Counted from the stretch's first letter, positions 1 through 10,300 are shown. The stretch is 64,000 nucleotides of DNA from Ligustrum vulgare (GCA_963555705.1 OY743189.1:6341501-6405500), one strand, 5' to 3'. Notes: a model not told the origin generated them from the letters alone. A program made the numbers and translations.

Positions 1-143
1 ATGTAAACAATGGAAGCAACACTTTTGGTACCGATGTACCAAATCCTGCAATGACCGTGGTTAACCCTATTGAGACCTCGACTGGCGTTCCTCCCATTGA
101 TGGGACTCTTGGTGGCGGTATTCCTCATGTTGGAGTGAAACCC
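1..143 (+). pseudogene. Ty1/copia gag 5' fragment, left of nested gypsy insertion
   Basis: One frame is open here and encodes a Pro/Gly/Thr-rich stretch (for example NPIETSTGVPPIDGTLGGG). A similar low-complexity Pro-rich stretch continues right of the nested element, near 7012, and leads into a copia gag domain. I therefore read this as the gag N-terminal region of the copia element that ends at 12157; its start and 5' LTR lie before the window. If the nested element and one TSD copy are removed, the two halves are one base out of frame, so the gag also carries an indel. The continuity with the right half is inference from position and composition. Confidence 0.6.
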
Positions 144-1027
144 TGATGTGATCCAGACCACGTATACAAGCCCGCACAAAGATCCGTTGATGATCAAAGG
201 AGGACCGATGACTCGATTGCAAGCGAAGAGGGCCAACGAAGCAATAGATAAGCAAGTACAAGAAACAATGTCCAAAACAATGTTCGTATCATCAAAGAAG
301 CAAGTTCCAGGTTGGGACCTAGCCAAGACGACGAATGGATCAATCTCATTCAAGCAGCAGAAGGAAATTGTGAAGTTTCAGATTTACGGCCGTAACCTAT
401 ATTTCTTACCGCCACAACGAGTCCACTGCTGAAAACTGAAATTTTGAAAAGTTGGACTTACGGCCGTAACTCACATGTGTCACGATCGTAATGCAGTCTC
501 GGGTTGAAAACAAGATTTTCAAAAAATATGACTTACGGCCGTAAATTATGTCTCACGGCCGTAACTGTTAAAAAGAAAGCTTCTTACGGCCGTAAAGAAT
601 AAGGTCACGGCCTTAAATGTCAAAACGCGTAAAAAACCTATTTTTTTGTTATTTTTATTTCTTTCCATATTTTAGCAATTTCATTCCTAGTTTAATTAGA
701 ACTCTTAGACTAGGTTTTTGACCATATTTATAGGGATGTAATTTTCATTATTAGAAACAACTTTGATATTATTATTGTGAGGCAAATTGCTTTCAAATTT
801 CTATTCTTCATTGAATACAATCCGAACTTGCGAGTTATTCTTGTTTGTTCAAACTTGGGTGAGATTTATTTTTATTGTGATCAAGAGGTCAACATATCAA
901 TCGATTGTGTTGGTTGCTTGGTTCAATTAATTTGAATCAATCTCTGAATCGTGGTTCTTTAGCGTTCTTGGGTCGATTCCAATATTTTGTACGTTGCGTA
1001 GCTACAATTGCTACGTGGTTTGAATCA
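144..1027 (+). repeat. 5' LTR of nested gypsy element (884 bp)
   Basis: It begins TGATGTGATCCAGACC and ends TTTGAATCA, two bases before the primer-binding site. It is collinear with the 3' LTR at 6171-7003 but 51 bp longer. The extra length is one additional palindrome pair near 533-583. A TATTTATA box lies at 725-732, downstream of the palindrome array (384-616). Its first ~250 bp are a decayed copy of the pol C-terminal coding sequence, because pol overlaps the LTR. Confidence 0.93.
384..616. promoter_or_regulatory. Array of eight TTACGGCCGTAA-type palindromes in the 5' LTR
   Basis: Perfect or decayed units start at 384, 406 (decayed), 458, 480 (decayed), 533, 553, 584 and 605. Spacing within pairs is 20-22 bp, and pairs are 31-53 bp apart. 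The first unit of a pair usually begins TT and the second TC, as in TCACGGCCGTAA. Decayed copies mostly carry CG-to-TA type changes. The array lies in presumed U3, ending 109 bp before TATTTATA. A regulatory role (binding site or enhancer) is inference. Confidence 0.6.
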
Positions 1028-1029
1028 TC

Positions 1030-1041
1030 TGGTATTAGAGC
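1030..1041 (+). other. Primer-binding site (tRNA-iMet type)
   Basis: TGGTATTAGAGC lies two bases after the LTR end. It differs by one C-to-T change from the TGGTATCAGAGC common to plant LTR elements primed by initiator tRNA-Met. It fixes the 5' LTR boundary and the element's orientation. Confidence 0.85.
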
Positions 1042-1599
1042 TTAGGCTCCAAAAATCAAGGTTATATCTTTATTTGGTTTCTTGAGTTTCTTAATCTTGT
1101 TCTTCGTGTTGTTCAGACTCTTGAGTCTTTAATCCAAAAAAAGTGTTACAAAAAATTCAAAAGTAGTTATTTCCTTCGTTTGGTATCCAAATTAAATTTC
1201 GTTTGTTTCGTTATTCTCGTAGTTGAATTTTCGAGAAATTTAAAAAAAAAAAAAACGAAAATCTCAACAACAAAGGAGAAAGTTGTTATTTGATTTCAAG
1301 AATTACTTTCTTGAATCAATCTTATTTTCCATAAAATTGTCAAGTTCTTTATAGAGTCAGATTCCATTATCTCCAGATCTTCTTTGAGTTTTCCAACAAG
1401 TTGATAACTTCTCACTCGCGTTCGATTTGAGTCATCCGGGTTTAAACTTGTTTGAGTTTGGATTCGTTCTTTGGAGCAATTGGGGTGAAAGTCATCGAGT
1501 GATAAAAGGCTAGAGAGGTGAGATCAATAGAGGGTAAAAGCCAAAATTGAGTGATACACGAACGAAATACACGAGAGGCATATATTACTTAGTTTTAGG
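1042..1599 (+). other. Untranslated leader between PBS and gag
   Basis: This is AT-rich sequence with no supportable ORF, including a poly(A) run near 1242-1255. It is the expected leader of the gypsy element. Confidence 0.7.
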
Positions 1600-2640
1600 A
1601 TGTCTGAACAATCTTCTACTACCAAAAATAACGATCGAGCCAACATGACGGATGAGATGGTACAACGGTTTGAGCGGTTGTTTGGGGATGTGTTAGGTAG
1701 GTTAGAAAGGCTTAAACAACCTCAGGAAGTGCCTAATGGCCGTAGGCAAAGTGGACGAGGTCGTAGAGTAGAGGGGGTTGATGAGAATGAAGAAGATAGT
1801 GATTTTGACGATGGGGCAATTGTGGATAGAGGAGTTAGACATGGGAGGAGGGATAGAGATCTTGTTGGCGATAGAATGGATGATAGTATGAGGAACATCA
1901 AAATGACAATCCCGTCATTCAAGAGTAGGAGTGATCCGGAAGCATACCTGGAGTGGGAAAAGAAGATGGAATTGATTTTCAATTGCTACACTTATTCGGA
2001 AGAAAAAAAGGTTAAGGTAGTTGTACTTGAATTCTCCGATTACACTATTACTTGGTGGGATCAATTGGTGACTTCTAGGAGGAGGAATCGTGAGAGGCCC
2101 ATTAATACTTGGGATGAATTAAAAGCTATCATGAGAAAGAGGCTCGTTCCTAGTCATTACCATCGAGAGCTTCATCAAAAATTACAAATTCTATACCAAA
2201 GATCTAAAAGTGCGGAGGATTATCATAAGGAGATGGAGCTGTTGATGATTAGAGCTAATGTAGATGAGGATAGAGAGGCTACGATGGCTCGATTTTTGAA
2301 TGGGTTGAATAGGGATATAGCTAATGTGGTTGAACTACAACATTATTTGGAGATGGAAGATATGTTGCACATGGCTATAAAGGTGGAGAAGCAATTGAAG
2401 AAAAAGGGGACAGCAAGGTATCAATCGGGTTCTAATTCTTCTTGGAAGCCGAAGTGGGAAAATAAAGGAGATGAGACTGTTTCTAAAGGGAATTTTGAGG
2501 CACCAAAAGGGAAGGAGGAACATGTTAACAAACTTGCACCTAAGGGGGAACCTCAACCATCTAGGAGTAGAACATTCAATGCTTCAAATGTTTGGTGAGA
2601 GGACATGTGGCATCTCAATGTCCTAATAGGCGAGTGATAT
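1600..2640 (+). pseudogene. gag: gypsy Gag, frameshifted before its zinc knuckle
   Basis: Gag is the structural protein that packages retrotransposon RNA into virus-like particles. The first 332 codons are open. After a charged N-terminus, a retrotransposon gag domain spans about residues 105-235, with DPEAYLEWEKKMELIF and a TWDELKAIMRKRLVP stretch typical of plant gypsy Gags. A basic region follows. The CX2CX4HX4C zinc knuckle (CFKCLVRGHVASQC, about 2580-2621) lies in another frame, so a 1-nt indel shortly upstream has broken the protein. The ATG follows a ~560-bp leader and is the first in the open frame. The family assignment is firm and the break is directly visible. Confidence 0.88.
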
Positions 2641-3248
2641 TTGTGCGGAAGGATGGAACCATGGAAAGTGATAGTGAAGAAGAGGATTATAGCGATATGC
2701 CGTCATTGGAGGAAGTATGTGATGATGAGGATGTGCTATCCGGAGAGCATGGCGAGTTATTAGTGGCAAGGCGAGCTCTTAGTGCTCAAATCAACACGGA
2801 TGATTTGGAACAACAACGGGAGAACATATTCCATACATGATGTCGCATTAATAACAAGGTATGTAGAATGATTATTGATGGTGGTAGTTGCACTAATGTT
2901 GCTACTACTACACTTGTTGAAAAATTAGGATTACCTTTGTTAAAACATCGTAAACCTTATAGGCTTCAATGGTTGAATGATAGTGGAGAAATTAAGGTGA
3001 ATAGGAGGGTGTTGGTGAGTTTTTCTATTGGTAGCTATGTGGATGATGTTATGTGTAATGTGGTTCCTATGCATGCCGGGCACATTTTGTTGGGTAGACC
3101 TTGGCAATATGATAGGAAGGTGATGCATGATGGATATAAAAATAGGTATTGCTTTACCAAAGGGGGGAAAACCATTACACTTGCACCATCGACGCCATCA
3201 CAAGTGTATGAAGATCAAATAAAGTTGAAAAATGATGAAGAAAAATGA
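2592..3248 (+). pseudogene. gypsy aspartic protease region
   Basis: In the knuckle's frame, an acidic linker leads into a retropepsin-like domain with IIDGGSCTNVA at about 2868-2900 and ILLGRPWQYDRK at about 3085-3120. The IDGGSC form of the active site, followed by LLGRPWQ, is common in several plant gypsy lineages. A TGA at 2838-2840 interrupts the frame just before the domain, in a position consistent with C-to-T decay. The protease would cleave the Gag-Pol polyprotein. A Lys/Glu-rich linker with repeated GAAAAAGGAGAGG blocks (about 3249-3425) separates it from RT. Confidence 0.85.
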
Positions 3249-3442
3249 GTGAGGGAAAATGAGAGAAAGAGAGTTGAGGACACGACCTCAGAAAAAGGAG
3301 AGGAAAAGAGAGTTGGAGCCACGACTCTAGAAAAAGGAGAGGCGAGAGAAAAAAGGAGTGTTGGGGTACATACCTCAGAAAAAGGAGAGGGAGGGAAGAG
3401 TGCCAGAAAAGAAAAAAAATGAGTTTCTACGCAAAAAGGAGT

Positions 3443-4863
3443 GAAATCAAGAAAGCATTCATGGAAGAATGACCAACGATCCTTTTGTTGTACAAGGAAT
3501 CATTCCTTGCCTTTGATGAAACTAAAACATCCCTCCCTAGTTTGGCTATTTCTTTATTGCAGGAATTTGAGGATGTGTTTCCGGATGACATACCTAGTGG
3601 GTTACCACCCATTCGAGGTATTGAACATCAAATTGATTTTATACCTGGAGCAGTCATTCCAAACCGCCCCGCTTATCGAAGTAACCCCGAGGAGACAAAG
3701 GAACTTCAAAGGCAAGTGGAGGACTTGATGAGCAAATGGTATATAAGGGAAAGTATGAGCCCATGTGCCATCTCCGTGTTACTTGTACCCAAAAAGGACT
3801 GGACTTGGAGAATGTGTGTTGATTGTAGGGCCATCAACAATATAACGGTAAAGTATCGTCATCCTATTCCTAGGTTAGATGATATGTTGGATGAATTGCA
3901 TGGCTCTAGCATATTTAGTAAAATTGATCTTAAGAGTGGTTACCATCAAATTCGAATGAAGGAAGGAGATGAGTGGAAAACTGCTTTTAAAACTAAATAT
4001 TGCCTGTATGAATGGTTAGTAATGCCTTTTGGACTTACCAATGCACCTAGCACATTTATGCGTTTAATGAATCATGTTTTACATGCATTTATAGGTAAAT
4101 TCATTGTAGTTTACTTCGATGATATCCTGATATATAGTAAAACTTTGAATGAGCATGTGGAGCATGTTAGGTGTGTGCTTGTGGTTTTGAGGCAAGAGCA
4201 ACTTTTTGCTAATTTTAAAAAGTGTAGTTTTTGCATGGAAAAAGTTGTGTTTCTTGGCTATGTGGTTAGTGCTAAGGGGATAGAAGTAGATGAAGAGAAA
4301 GTCAAAGCTATTAAGGAATGACCAACACCTAAAAGCATAACTGAGGTTAGAAGTTTTCATGGCTTGGATAGTTTTTATAGGCGTTTTTTTAAAGATTTTA
4401 GCACGATTGCCGCACCACTCACAGAAATTGTTAAAAAAAGTGTAGGTTTTAAATGGGGTATAGAACAGGAGCAAGCATTTGAGTCTATCAAAAATATGTT
4501 GTGTAAAGCACCGGTTTTATCACTTCCTAACTTTGACAAGGCTTTTGAGATTGAATGTGATGCCTCAGGGCTAGGCATTGGAGCTATTTTAATACAGGAT
4601 CGAAGGCCAATAGCCTATTTTAACGAAAAGCTAAAGGGGGCTGCTCTTAATTACCCCACATATGACAAGGAGTTGTACTCACTGTGCGCGCCTTGGAGAC
4701 ATGGCAACACTACTTGTGGCCACGGGAGTTCGTGATTCACACCGATCATGAGTCCTTGAAGCATTTGAGGGGTTAAGCTAAGCTGAGTAAGAGACATGCA
4801 AGATGGGTAGAGTTCATCGAAACATTTCCCTATGTCATTCGGTACAAACAAGGTCAGGAAAAT
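3443..4863 (+). pseudogene. gypsy reverse transcriptase and RNase H
   Basis: This encodes the DNA polymerase and RNase H that copy element RNA into cDNA. RT motifs in order: an FPDDIPSGLPP lead-in, IDLKSGYHQIRM (first catalytic Asp), MPFGLTNAPSTFM, and the intact catalytic YFDD in VVYFDDILIYS at about 4109-4141. RNase H follows, with [16 protein letters not shown] at about 4548 and [10 protein letters not shown] at about 4739. The region is broken by TGA at 3470-3472, TGA at 4319-4321, TAA at 4774-4776, and a frameshift near 4685. The catalytic motifs survive, but the reading frame does not. Confidence 0.92.
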
Positions 4864-6423
4864 GTGGTGGTGGATGCATTGTCTCGAAGGTATGTTCTTT
4901 TAACTTCTTTGAATTCTAAATTGCTTGGGTTTGAATACGTTAAGGACATGTATGCTAATGATCCAGACTTTTCTAGTATTTATGATTCATGTGGTAAAGG
5001 GGATGTGGATAGGTTCTTTAAACATGATGATTATTTATTTCGAGAAAATAATTTGTGTGTCCCTAGGTGTTCAATGAGAGAGTTACTTGTGAGAGAGGCC
5101 CATAGTGGAGGTTTAATGGGTCATTTTGGGGTTAAAAAGACCATCGAAATCCTAAGTGAACATTTCTATTGGCCTAAGATGAAGATTGATGTGCGTCGGG
5201 TGTGTAATCGATGCATTACTTGTAAGAAGGCTAAATCTAGGATTAAACCCCATGGATTATATATGCCTTTACCCGTCCCTAGTGAACCTTGGGTCGATAT
5301 CTTTATGGATTTTGTTTTGGGATTACCTAGGACTAAGAAGGGAAGAGATTCGATTTTTGTGGTAGTAGATCGCTTTAGTAAAATGGCACATTTCATACCA
5401 TGCCACAAAACTGATGATGCTACCAACATAGATGATATTTTTTTTAGGGAAGTCGTGCGCTTACATGGGGTTCCTAAAAGTATCGTCTCAGATAGGGATG
5501 TTAAATTTCTTAGTCATTTTTGGAGGGTCTTGTGGAACAAACTGGGAACAAAACTACTTTTTTCTACAACTTGTCACCCACAGACCGATGGACAGACCGA
5601 GGTAGTAAACATGACCATGATTCAATTGTTGCGCGCCATAATCAATAAAAATCTGAAAAATTGGGAAGAGTGTTTACCATTTATTGAATTTACATATAAT
5701 AGGGCTATACATTCTACTACTTCTTGTTCACCATTTGAAATTGTTTATGGATTTAATCCGTTAACACCATTGGATTTAACTCATTTACCTGTGAATGAAC
5801 GTAGGAGTTTGGATGGAAAGAAAAAGGCTGAAATGGATAAATCACTCCACGACAAGGTGAGGTTGGCAATTGAAAAGAAAAATGAACATTATGCATCGCA
5901 GGCTAACAAAGAAAGAAAAGGCGTCATATTTGAACCCGGTGATTGGATTTGGGTACATTTGAGGAAGGAGCGGTTTCCGGAACAACGCAAATCAAAGTTA
6001 CAACCGCGAGGCGATGGTCCATTCCAAGTGATTGAAAGGATCAACAACAATGCCTATAAACTAGATCTTCCTGGTGAGTATAATGTTTCGACTACGTTTA
6101 ATGTTTCTGATCTATCTCCGTTTGATGCAGGTACAGATTCGAGGTCGAATCCTTTCGAAGAGGGAGGGGATGATGTGATCCAGACTACGAATACAAGCCC
6201 GCACAAAGATCCGTTGATGATCAAAGGAGGATCGATGACTCGATTGCAAACAAAGAGGGCCAATAAAGCAATGGACAAGCTAGTACAAGAAACAATGGCC
6301 AAAACAATGTTCGTGTCATCAAAAGAAGCAAGTTCCAGGTTGGGATCTAGCAAAGACGACGAATGGATCAACCTCATTCAAGCAGCCAAAGGAAATTGTG
6401 AAGTTTCAGATTTACGGCCGTAA
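4864..6423 (+). CDS. gypsy integrase region, open frame running into the 3' LTR
   Basis: This is a 519-codon open stretch, the C-terminal part of pol with no start of its own. It begins at the RNase H tail (VVVDALSRR). Then come the HHCC zinc domain ([11 protein letters not shown], later CNRCITC, about 5100-5230), the catalytic core with [18 protein letters not shown] and a DGQTEVVN segment (D,D,E, about 5297-5610), and a [20 protein letters not shown]-terminal domain. Integrase inserts the cDNA into host DNA. The last ~84 codons lie inside the 3' LTR, and the stop is the TAA of the first TTACGGCCGTAA palindrome (6412-6423). I saw no canonical chromodomain. Confidence 0.9.
   Translation: MVVDALSRRYVLLTSLNSKLLGFEYVKDMYANDPDFSSIYDSCGKGDVDRFFKHDDYLFRENNLCVPRCSMRELLVREAHSGGLMGHFGVKKTIEILSEHFYWPKMKIDVRRVCNRCITCKKAKSRIKPHGLYMPLPVPSEPWVDIFMDFVLGLPRTKKGRDSIFVVVDRFSKMAHFIPCHKTDDATNIDDIFFREVVRLHGVPKSIVSDRDVKFLSHFWRVLWNKLGTKLLFSTTCHPQTDGQTEVVNMTMIQLLRAIINKNLKNWEECLPFIEFTYNRAIHSTTSCSPFEIVYGFNPLTPLDLTHLPVNERRSLDGKKKAEMDKSLHDKVRLAIEKKNEHYASQANKERKGVIFEPGDWIWVHLRKERFPEQRKSKLQPRGDGPFQVIERINNNAYKLDLPGEYNVSTTFNVSDLSPFDAGTDSRSNPFEEGGDDVIQTTNTSPHKDPLMIKGGSMTRLQTKRANKAMDKLVQETMAKTMFVSSKEASSRLGSSKDDEWINLIQAAKGNCEVSDLRP
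6159..6170 (+). other. Polypurine tract
   Basis: AGAGGGAGGGGA directly abuts the 3' LTR start (TGATGTGATCC at 6171). It is the plus-strand DNA primer site and also lies within the integrase reading frame. Confidence 0.85.
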
Positions 6424-7003
6424 CCTATATTTCTTACGACCGTAACGAGTCCACTGCTGAAAACTGAAATTTTGGAAAGTTGGACTTACGGCCGTAACTC
6501 ACATGTGTCACGGCCGAATCCAGCCTCGAGTTGAGAACAAGATTTTCAAAAAATATGACTTACGGTCGTAAAGAATAAGGTCACGGCCGTAAATGTCAAA
6601 ACGCGTAAAAATCCTACTTTTTTGTTATTTTTATTTCTTTTCATATTTTAGCAATTTCATTCCTAATTTAATTAGAACTCTTAGACTAGGTTTTTGACCC
6701 TATTTATAGGGATGTAATTTTCATTATTAGAAACAACTTTGATATTATTATTGTGAGGCGAATTGCTTTCAAATTTCTATTCTTCATTGAATACAATCCG
6801 AACTTGCGAGTTATTCTTGTTTGTTCAAACTTGGGTGAGATTTATTTTTATTGTGATCAAGAGGTCAATATATCAATCAATTGTGTTGGTTGCTTGGTTC
6901 AATTAATTTGAATCAATCTCTAAATCGCGGTTCTTTGGCATTCTTGGGTCGATTCCAATATTTTGTGGGTTGCGTAGCTACAATTGCTACGTGGTTTGCA
7001 TCA
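6171..7003 (+). repeat. 3' LTR of nested gypsy element (833 bp)
   Basis: It is collinear with 144-1027, including the start TGATGTGATCC, TATTTATA at 6701-6708 and the end TTTGCATCA. It has three palindrome pairs against four in the 5' LTR. Differences between the two LTRs are mainly transitions, so the insertion is not recent. Confidence 0.93.
6412..6592. promoter_or_regulatory. Array of six TTACGGCCGTAA-type palindromes in the 3' LTR
   Basis: Units start at 6412, 6434 (decayed), 6486, 6508 (decayed), 6560 (decayed) and 6581. Within-pair spacing is 22, 22 and 21 bp; pair-to-pair spacing is 52 bp. The array ends 109 bp before TATTTATA, the same distance as in the 5' LTR. The first unit supplies the pol stop codon. 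Confidence 0.6.
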
Positions 7004-7011
7004 ACCCTGCT

Positions 7012-7960
7012 TGGCCTACGACTGCGGCCTCAGCAATTCAATTTGGCACAATACCTTTGCCAGTACCTAGGGTTGTAGCCTCAGTACCTTTGCCATCGTT
7101 TCCCACTCCATTTCCAGTGAATCATACGACTCCACCGGATATGTTTGCGGGGACTGATTTTAAGATGTGGCAGAACAAAATGGTTTTCTATCTCACTACG
7201 TTGCGCCTTGCATGTTTCCTCATCGAAGATGCCCCTGTCGTGGCTGAAAATGACACTGATTTGCATAGGTGTGCGGCTTGGGATGCATGGAAAAGTGTTG
7301 ATTTTCTGTGTCACAACTATGTCCTAGATGGCCTACAGAATTCTCTATATCACGTGTATGTGGTAAAGAAATCTGCTAAGGAGCTTTGGGAGTCCTTAGA
7401 AAAGAAGTACAAGACCGAGGATGCTGGGTCTAAGAAATTCTTAGCCAGTCGGTGCATGGACTTCAAAATGGTGGATTCAAGTTCAGTGGTGAGCCAAGTG
7501 CAGGAGTATCAAGTGCTTTTGCAAGAAATGCATGCTGAGGGTTTGACTATGTCAGAATCCCTACAGGTGGCTACTGCTATTCACAAGCTACCTTCTCAGT
7601 GGAAAGCTTTCAAAAGCTATTTGCAGCATAAGAGGAAAGAGATGTGTTTCAAAGATTTAATTATCAAGCTGTGGATTGAGGAGGATAACAAACTGGCTGA
7701 ACGTAAATTGGAGGATTCTTTACTCTGAGAAGGCTAATGTATTGGAGCACGGCCAAAGTTCTGGTACCAAGAAAGGTCAATCCTTTAAAGCCAAGCAGGG
7801 TAATGGGAATCGAAATGATAAAAAGCAGGCCATGAAAGGATCTCAGTTGAAGCTACTAGTGGGGTAGGAAAGAAGGCCAAGTTCCAGTTCAATGGAAAGT
7901 GCATCAATTGTGATAAAGTTGGGCACCGATCAGCAGACTGTCGCCAGCCTCGGAGGGATA
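7012..7960 (+). pseudogene. gag: copia Gag (UBN2-like) with zinc knuckle
   Basis: A Pro-rich start is followed by a copia-type Gag domain: [20 protein letters not shown] at about 7144-7203, a [13 protein letters not shown] segment, then [17 protein letters not shown] and [16 protein letters not shown]. This pattern matches the UBN2/DUF4219 gag family. A CCHC knuckle (CINCDKVGHRSADC, 7900-7941) follows a Lys-rich linker. The frame is lost at the TGA at 7726-7728; the linker continues in another frame to 7867, and the knuckle returns to the first frame. The upstream ATG at 6970 lies in the gypsy LTR and is not the native start. Confidence 0.85.
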
Positions 7961-7983
7961 ACAAGCAGTGTCCTCAGGCTAGC

Positions 7984-8450
7984 ATTGTTGGAAATGAGAG
8001 AGATCATCTCTCAGATGACATGTCAGACCTAAACCTTACTGAGGTGATTAGTGAGGTTAACTTGGTGGGGTCTAACCCAAAGGAGTGGTGGCTGGTCACT
8101 GGGGCCACTTGCCATGTCTGCTCCAACAGGAGCATGTTCACTACTTTTGCACCAGTTACAAATGGTAAAAAGTTATTCATGGAAAACTCCGCAACATCTG
8201 AAGTGCTGGGTAAACGCAAGGTGACCCTGAAGATGACCTCTGGTAGAGAGCTTACTCTGACCAATATGCTGTATGTGCCAGAGATTTACAAGAATCTGGT
8301 TTCTGGGTCTCTTCTGAGCAAGAATGGTTTCCGCATGGTCATTGAGGTGGACAAGCTGGTGATTACCAAGATAGGAGTTTATGTTGGGAAAAGCTATATG
8401 ACTGATGGCCTTTTTAAATTAAATGTAATTGTTGTAACCCCAACTGTTAT
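7984..8450 (+). pseudogene. copia protease with altered active site
   Basis: The typical copia protease context is present, WWLVTGATCHVCSN at about 8086-8127, followed by TSGRELTLTNMLYVPEIYKNLVSGSLL. The family's catalytic motif is D-T/S-G; here the Asp position reads Val (GTC ACT GGG). This alone should abolish proteolysis. The frame is shared with the zinc knuckle and the start of integrase. Confidence 0.82.
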
Positions 8451-9180
8451 GAATAATAAGAAAACTCTTTCTGTTTACTTGCTTGAGTCTCCTAATCTGT
8501 GGTATGGAAAATTAGGTCACGTAAATTATAATGCATTACGTAGACTAAGCAAACTAAACTACTTGCCTAGGTTTCAAATTGATTCGAATCATAAATGTGA
8601 AACCTGCGTTCAGGCAAAGCTTACAAGGTCTTCGTTTCATAGTATTGAAAGAAGTACCGAGCTGTTGGGACTAGTCCACAGTGATGTGTGTGACTTGAAA
8701 TTTGTCCAAACAAGAAGTGGCAATAAGTATTTTATTACTTTTGTCGACGATAGCACGAGATATAGTTATGTTTACTTGCTCAAAAGTCAAAGTTGTTGAT
8801 AAATTCATTCTTTATAAGAATGAAGTTGAAAATCAACTTAGCAAGAAAATAAAGGTGCTGCGAAGTGATCGTGGTGGTGAATATGAATCACTATTTGGTG
8901 AATTTTGTGCTAAACATGGAATAATTCACCAAACCACTGCACCCTATTCACCTCAGCAGAACGGAATCGCTGAGCATAAGAATCGAACTTTAAAAGAAAT
9001 GATGAATGCTATGTTGATTAGTTCTGGATTACCACAGAACATGTGGGGAGAAGCTATTCTTTCTGCGAGTTACATTTTGACTAAAGTGTTAAGAAAGAAT
9101 ATGGATAAAACTCAGTATGAACTTTGGACAAGCCGAAAACCTTTGTATAAATACTTACGAATGTGAGGGTGTCTTGCGAA
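8451..9180 (+). pseudogene. copia integrase, split over two frames
   Basis: The zinc domain region reads LWYGKLGHVNYNAL and HKCETC (8497-8625); the first His of the HHCC set appears as Tyr. The catalytic core starts with VHSDVCD (first Asp), then a frame change near 8780-8800, then LRSDRGGEYESL (second Asp, about 8860) and NGIAEHKNRTLKEMM (Glu, about 8960). The core acids are conserved, but the frame break and the TGA near 9164 prevent a full product. Confidence 0.85.
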
Positions 9181-9187
9181 GGTCGCG

Positions 9188-10300
9188 GTGCCTACTCCTA
9201 AGAAGGTCAAGATTGGACCTAAGAAAGTTGACTGTCTGTTCATTGGTTATGCACAAAATAGTAGTGTATATAGGTTTCTTGTGCATTATTCGAATGTACC
9301 TGATATTGATCCGAACATGATCATGGAGTCTAGGAATGCACAATTCTTTGAGAATATATTTCCTTGTAAATCTCCTAAACAGTTAACTCCTATTAAACAG
9401 AATGTCGAATCTTCTGCTTTTGGCAGCAGTAAAGATTCAGTTGAAGAATGTGATGATGAGCCTAGACAGAGTAAAAGGACCAAAACTTCTAATACGTTTG
9501 ACCCTGGTTTTCTCAAATATTTGATGGAGAATGATCCTCAAAGCTATAAAGAAGCTATATCTTCTCCTGATGGTCATCTGTGGAAAGAAGCCATCAAGAG
9601 TGAAATTGATTCTATCCTAGATAATCATATATGGGAATTAGTAGATCTTCCACCGGGATGTAAGCCTTTGGGCTATAAGTGGATCTTCAAGAAGAAGATG
9701 AAAGCAGATGGTTCCGTTGATAAATATAAAGCTAGGTTAGTAATCAAAGGCTATAAGCAAAAAGAAGGCTTAGATTACTTTGATATTTATTCTCCTGTAT
9801 CGAGAATAACTTCTATCCGGAAGATAATTGTTATTGCAGCTTTGTGAAATCTGGAAATACATCAGATGGATGTAAAAACAGATTTCCTAAATGGAGATTT
9901 GAATGAAGAAATATATATGGAGCAACCAGAGGGGTTTTCGACTCCAGGTCAAGAAAGGAAAGTCTGTAGACTAGTTAAATCACTTTATGGTTTAAAGCAA
10001 GTACCGAAGTAATGGCATGAGAAGCTTCATAATGCTATGCTTTCTAGTGGCTTTAGAATTAACGAGTGCGACAAGTGTGTATATTTTAAGGACACTAATG
10101 ATGGATATGTCATATTGTGTCTGTATGTTGATAACATGCTCATTGTCGGCAGCTCTGATAATATTATCAAAGCTACTAAGAATATGTTAAACTCAAAGTT
10201 TGACATGAAAGATATGGGTCTCAAGGATGTCATTTTGGGAGTAAAAATATCTCGGACATTGAACGGACTTGTGTTATCTCAATCTCATTGAATTGATAAG
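9188..10300 (+). pseudogene. copia reverse transcriptase with YVDN active site
   Basis: Copia RT landmarks appear in order: LWKEAIKSEIDSILDNHIWE, YKWIFKKKMKADGSVDKYKA, then [25 protein letters not shown] and LCLYVDNMLIVGSS at about 10115-10156. The universal YVDD box reads YVDN, so one catalytic Asp is lost. In-frame stops occur at 9845-9847 (TGA), 10010-10012 (TAA) and 10289-10291 (TGA). The region from ~9188 is an integrase-RT linker. Confidence 0.88.

Larger units (their letters stand above)
144..7003 (+). mobile_element. Full-length Ty3/gypsy retrotransposon nested in a copia element
   Basis: The element has two long direct LTRs (144-1027 and 6171-7003) that start TGATGTGATCC and end in CA. 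A tRNA-iMet-type primer site follows the 5' LTR, and a purine tract precedes the 3' LTR. Gag, protease, RT, RNase H and integrase lie in that order on the plus strand. Flanks are AACCC at 139-143 and (A)ACCC at 7003-7007; only ACCC is unambiguous, because the first A is also the LTR's last base. The pol frame runs into the 3' LTR, which is known for CRM-type chromoviruses, so a CRM-like lineage is possible but untested. At least four premature stops and two frameshifts make it non-autonomous. Confidence 0.93.

Noticed and set aside
7081..7314. Minus-strand ORFs opposite gag and pol genes
   Set aside because: They are frame shadows of well-supported plus-strand retrotransposon domains; the same applies to minus ORFs at 2335-2556, 4079-4474 and 5166-5429.
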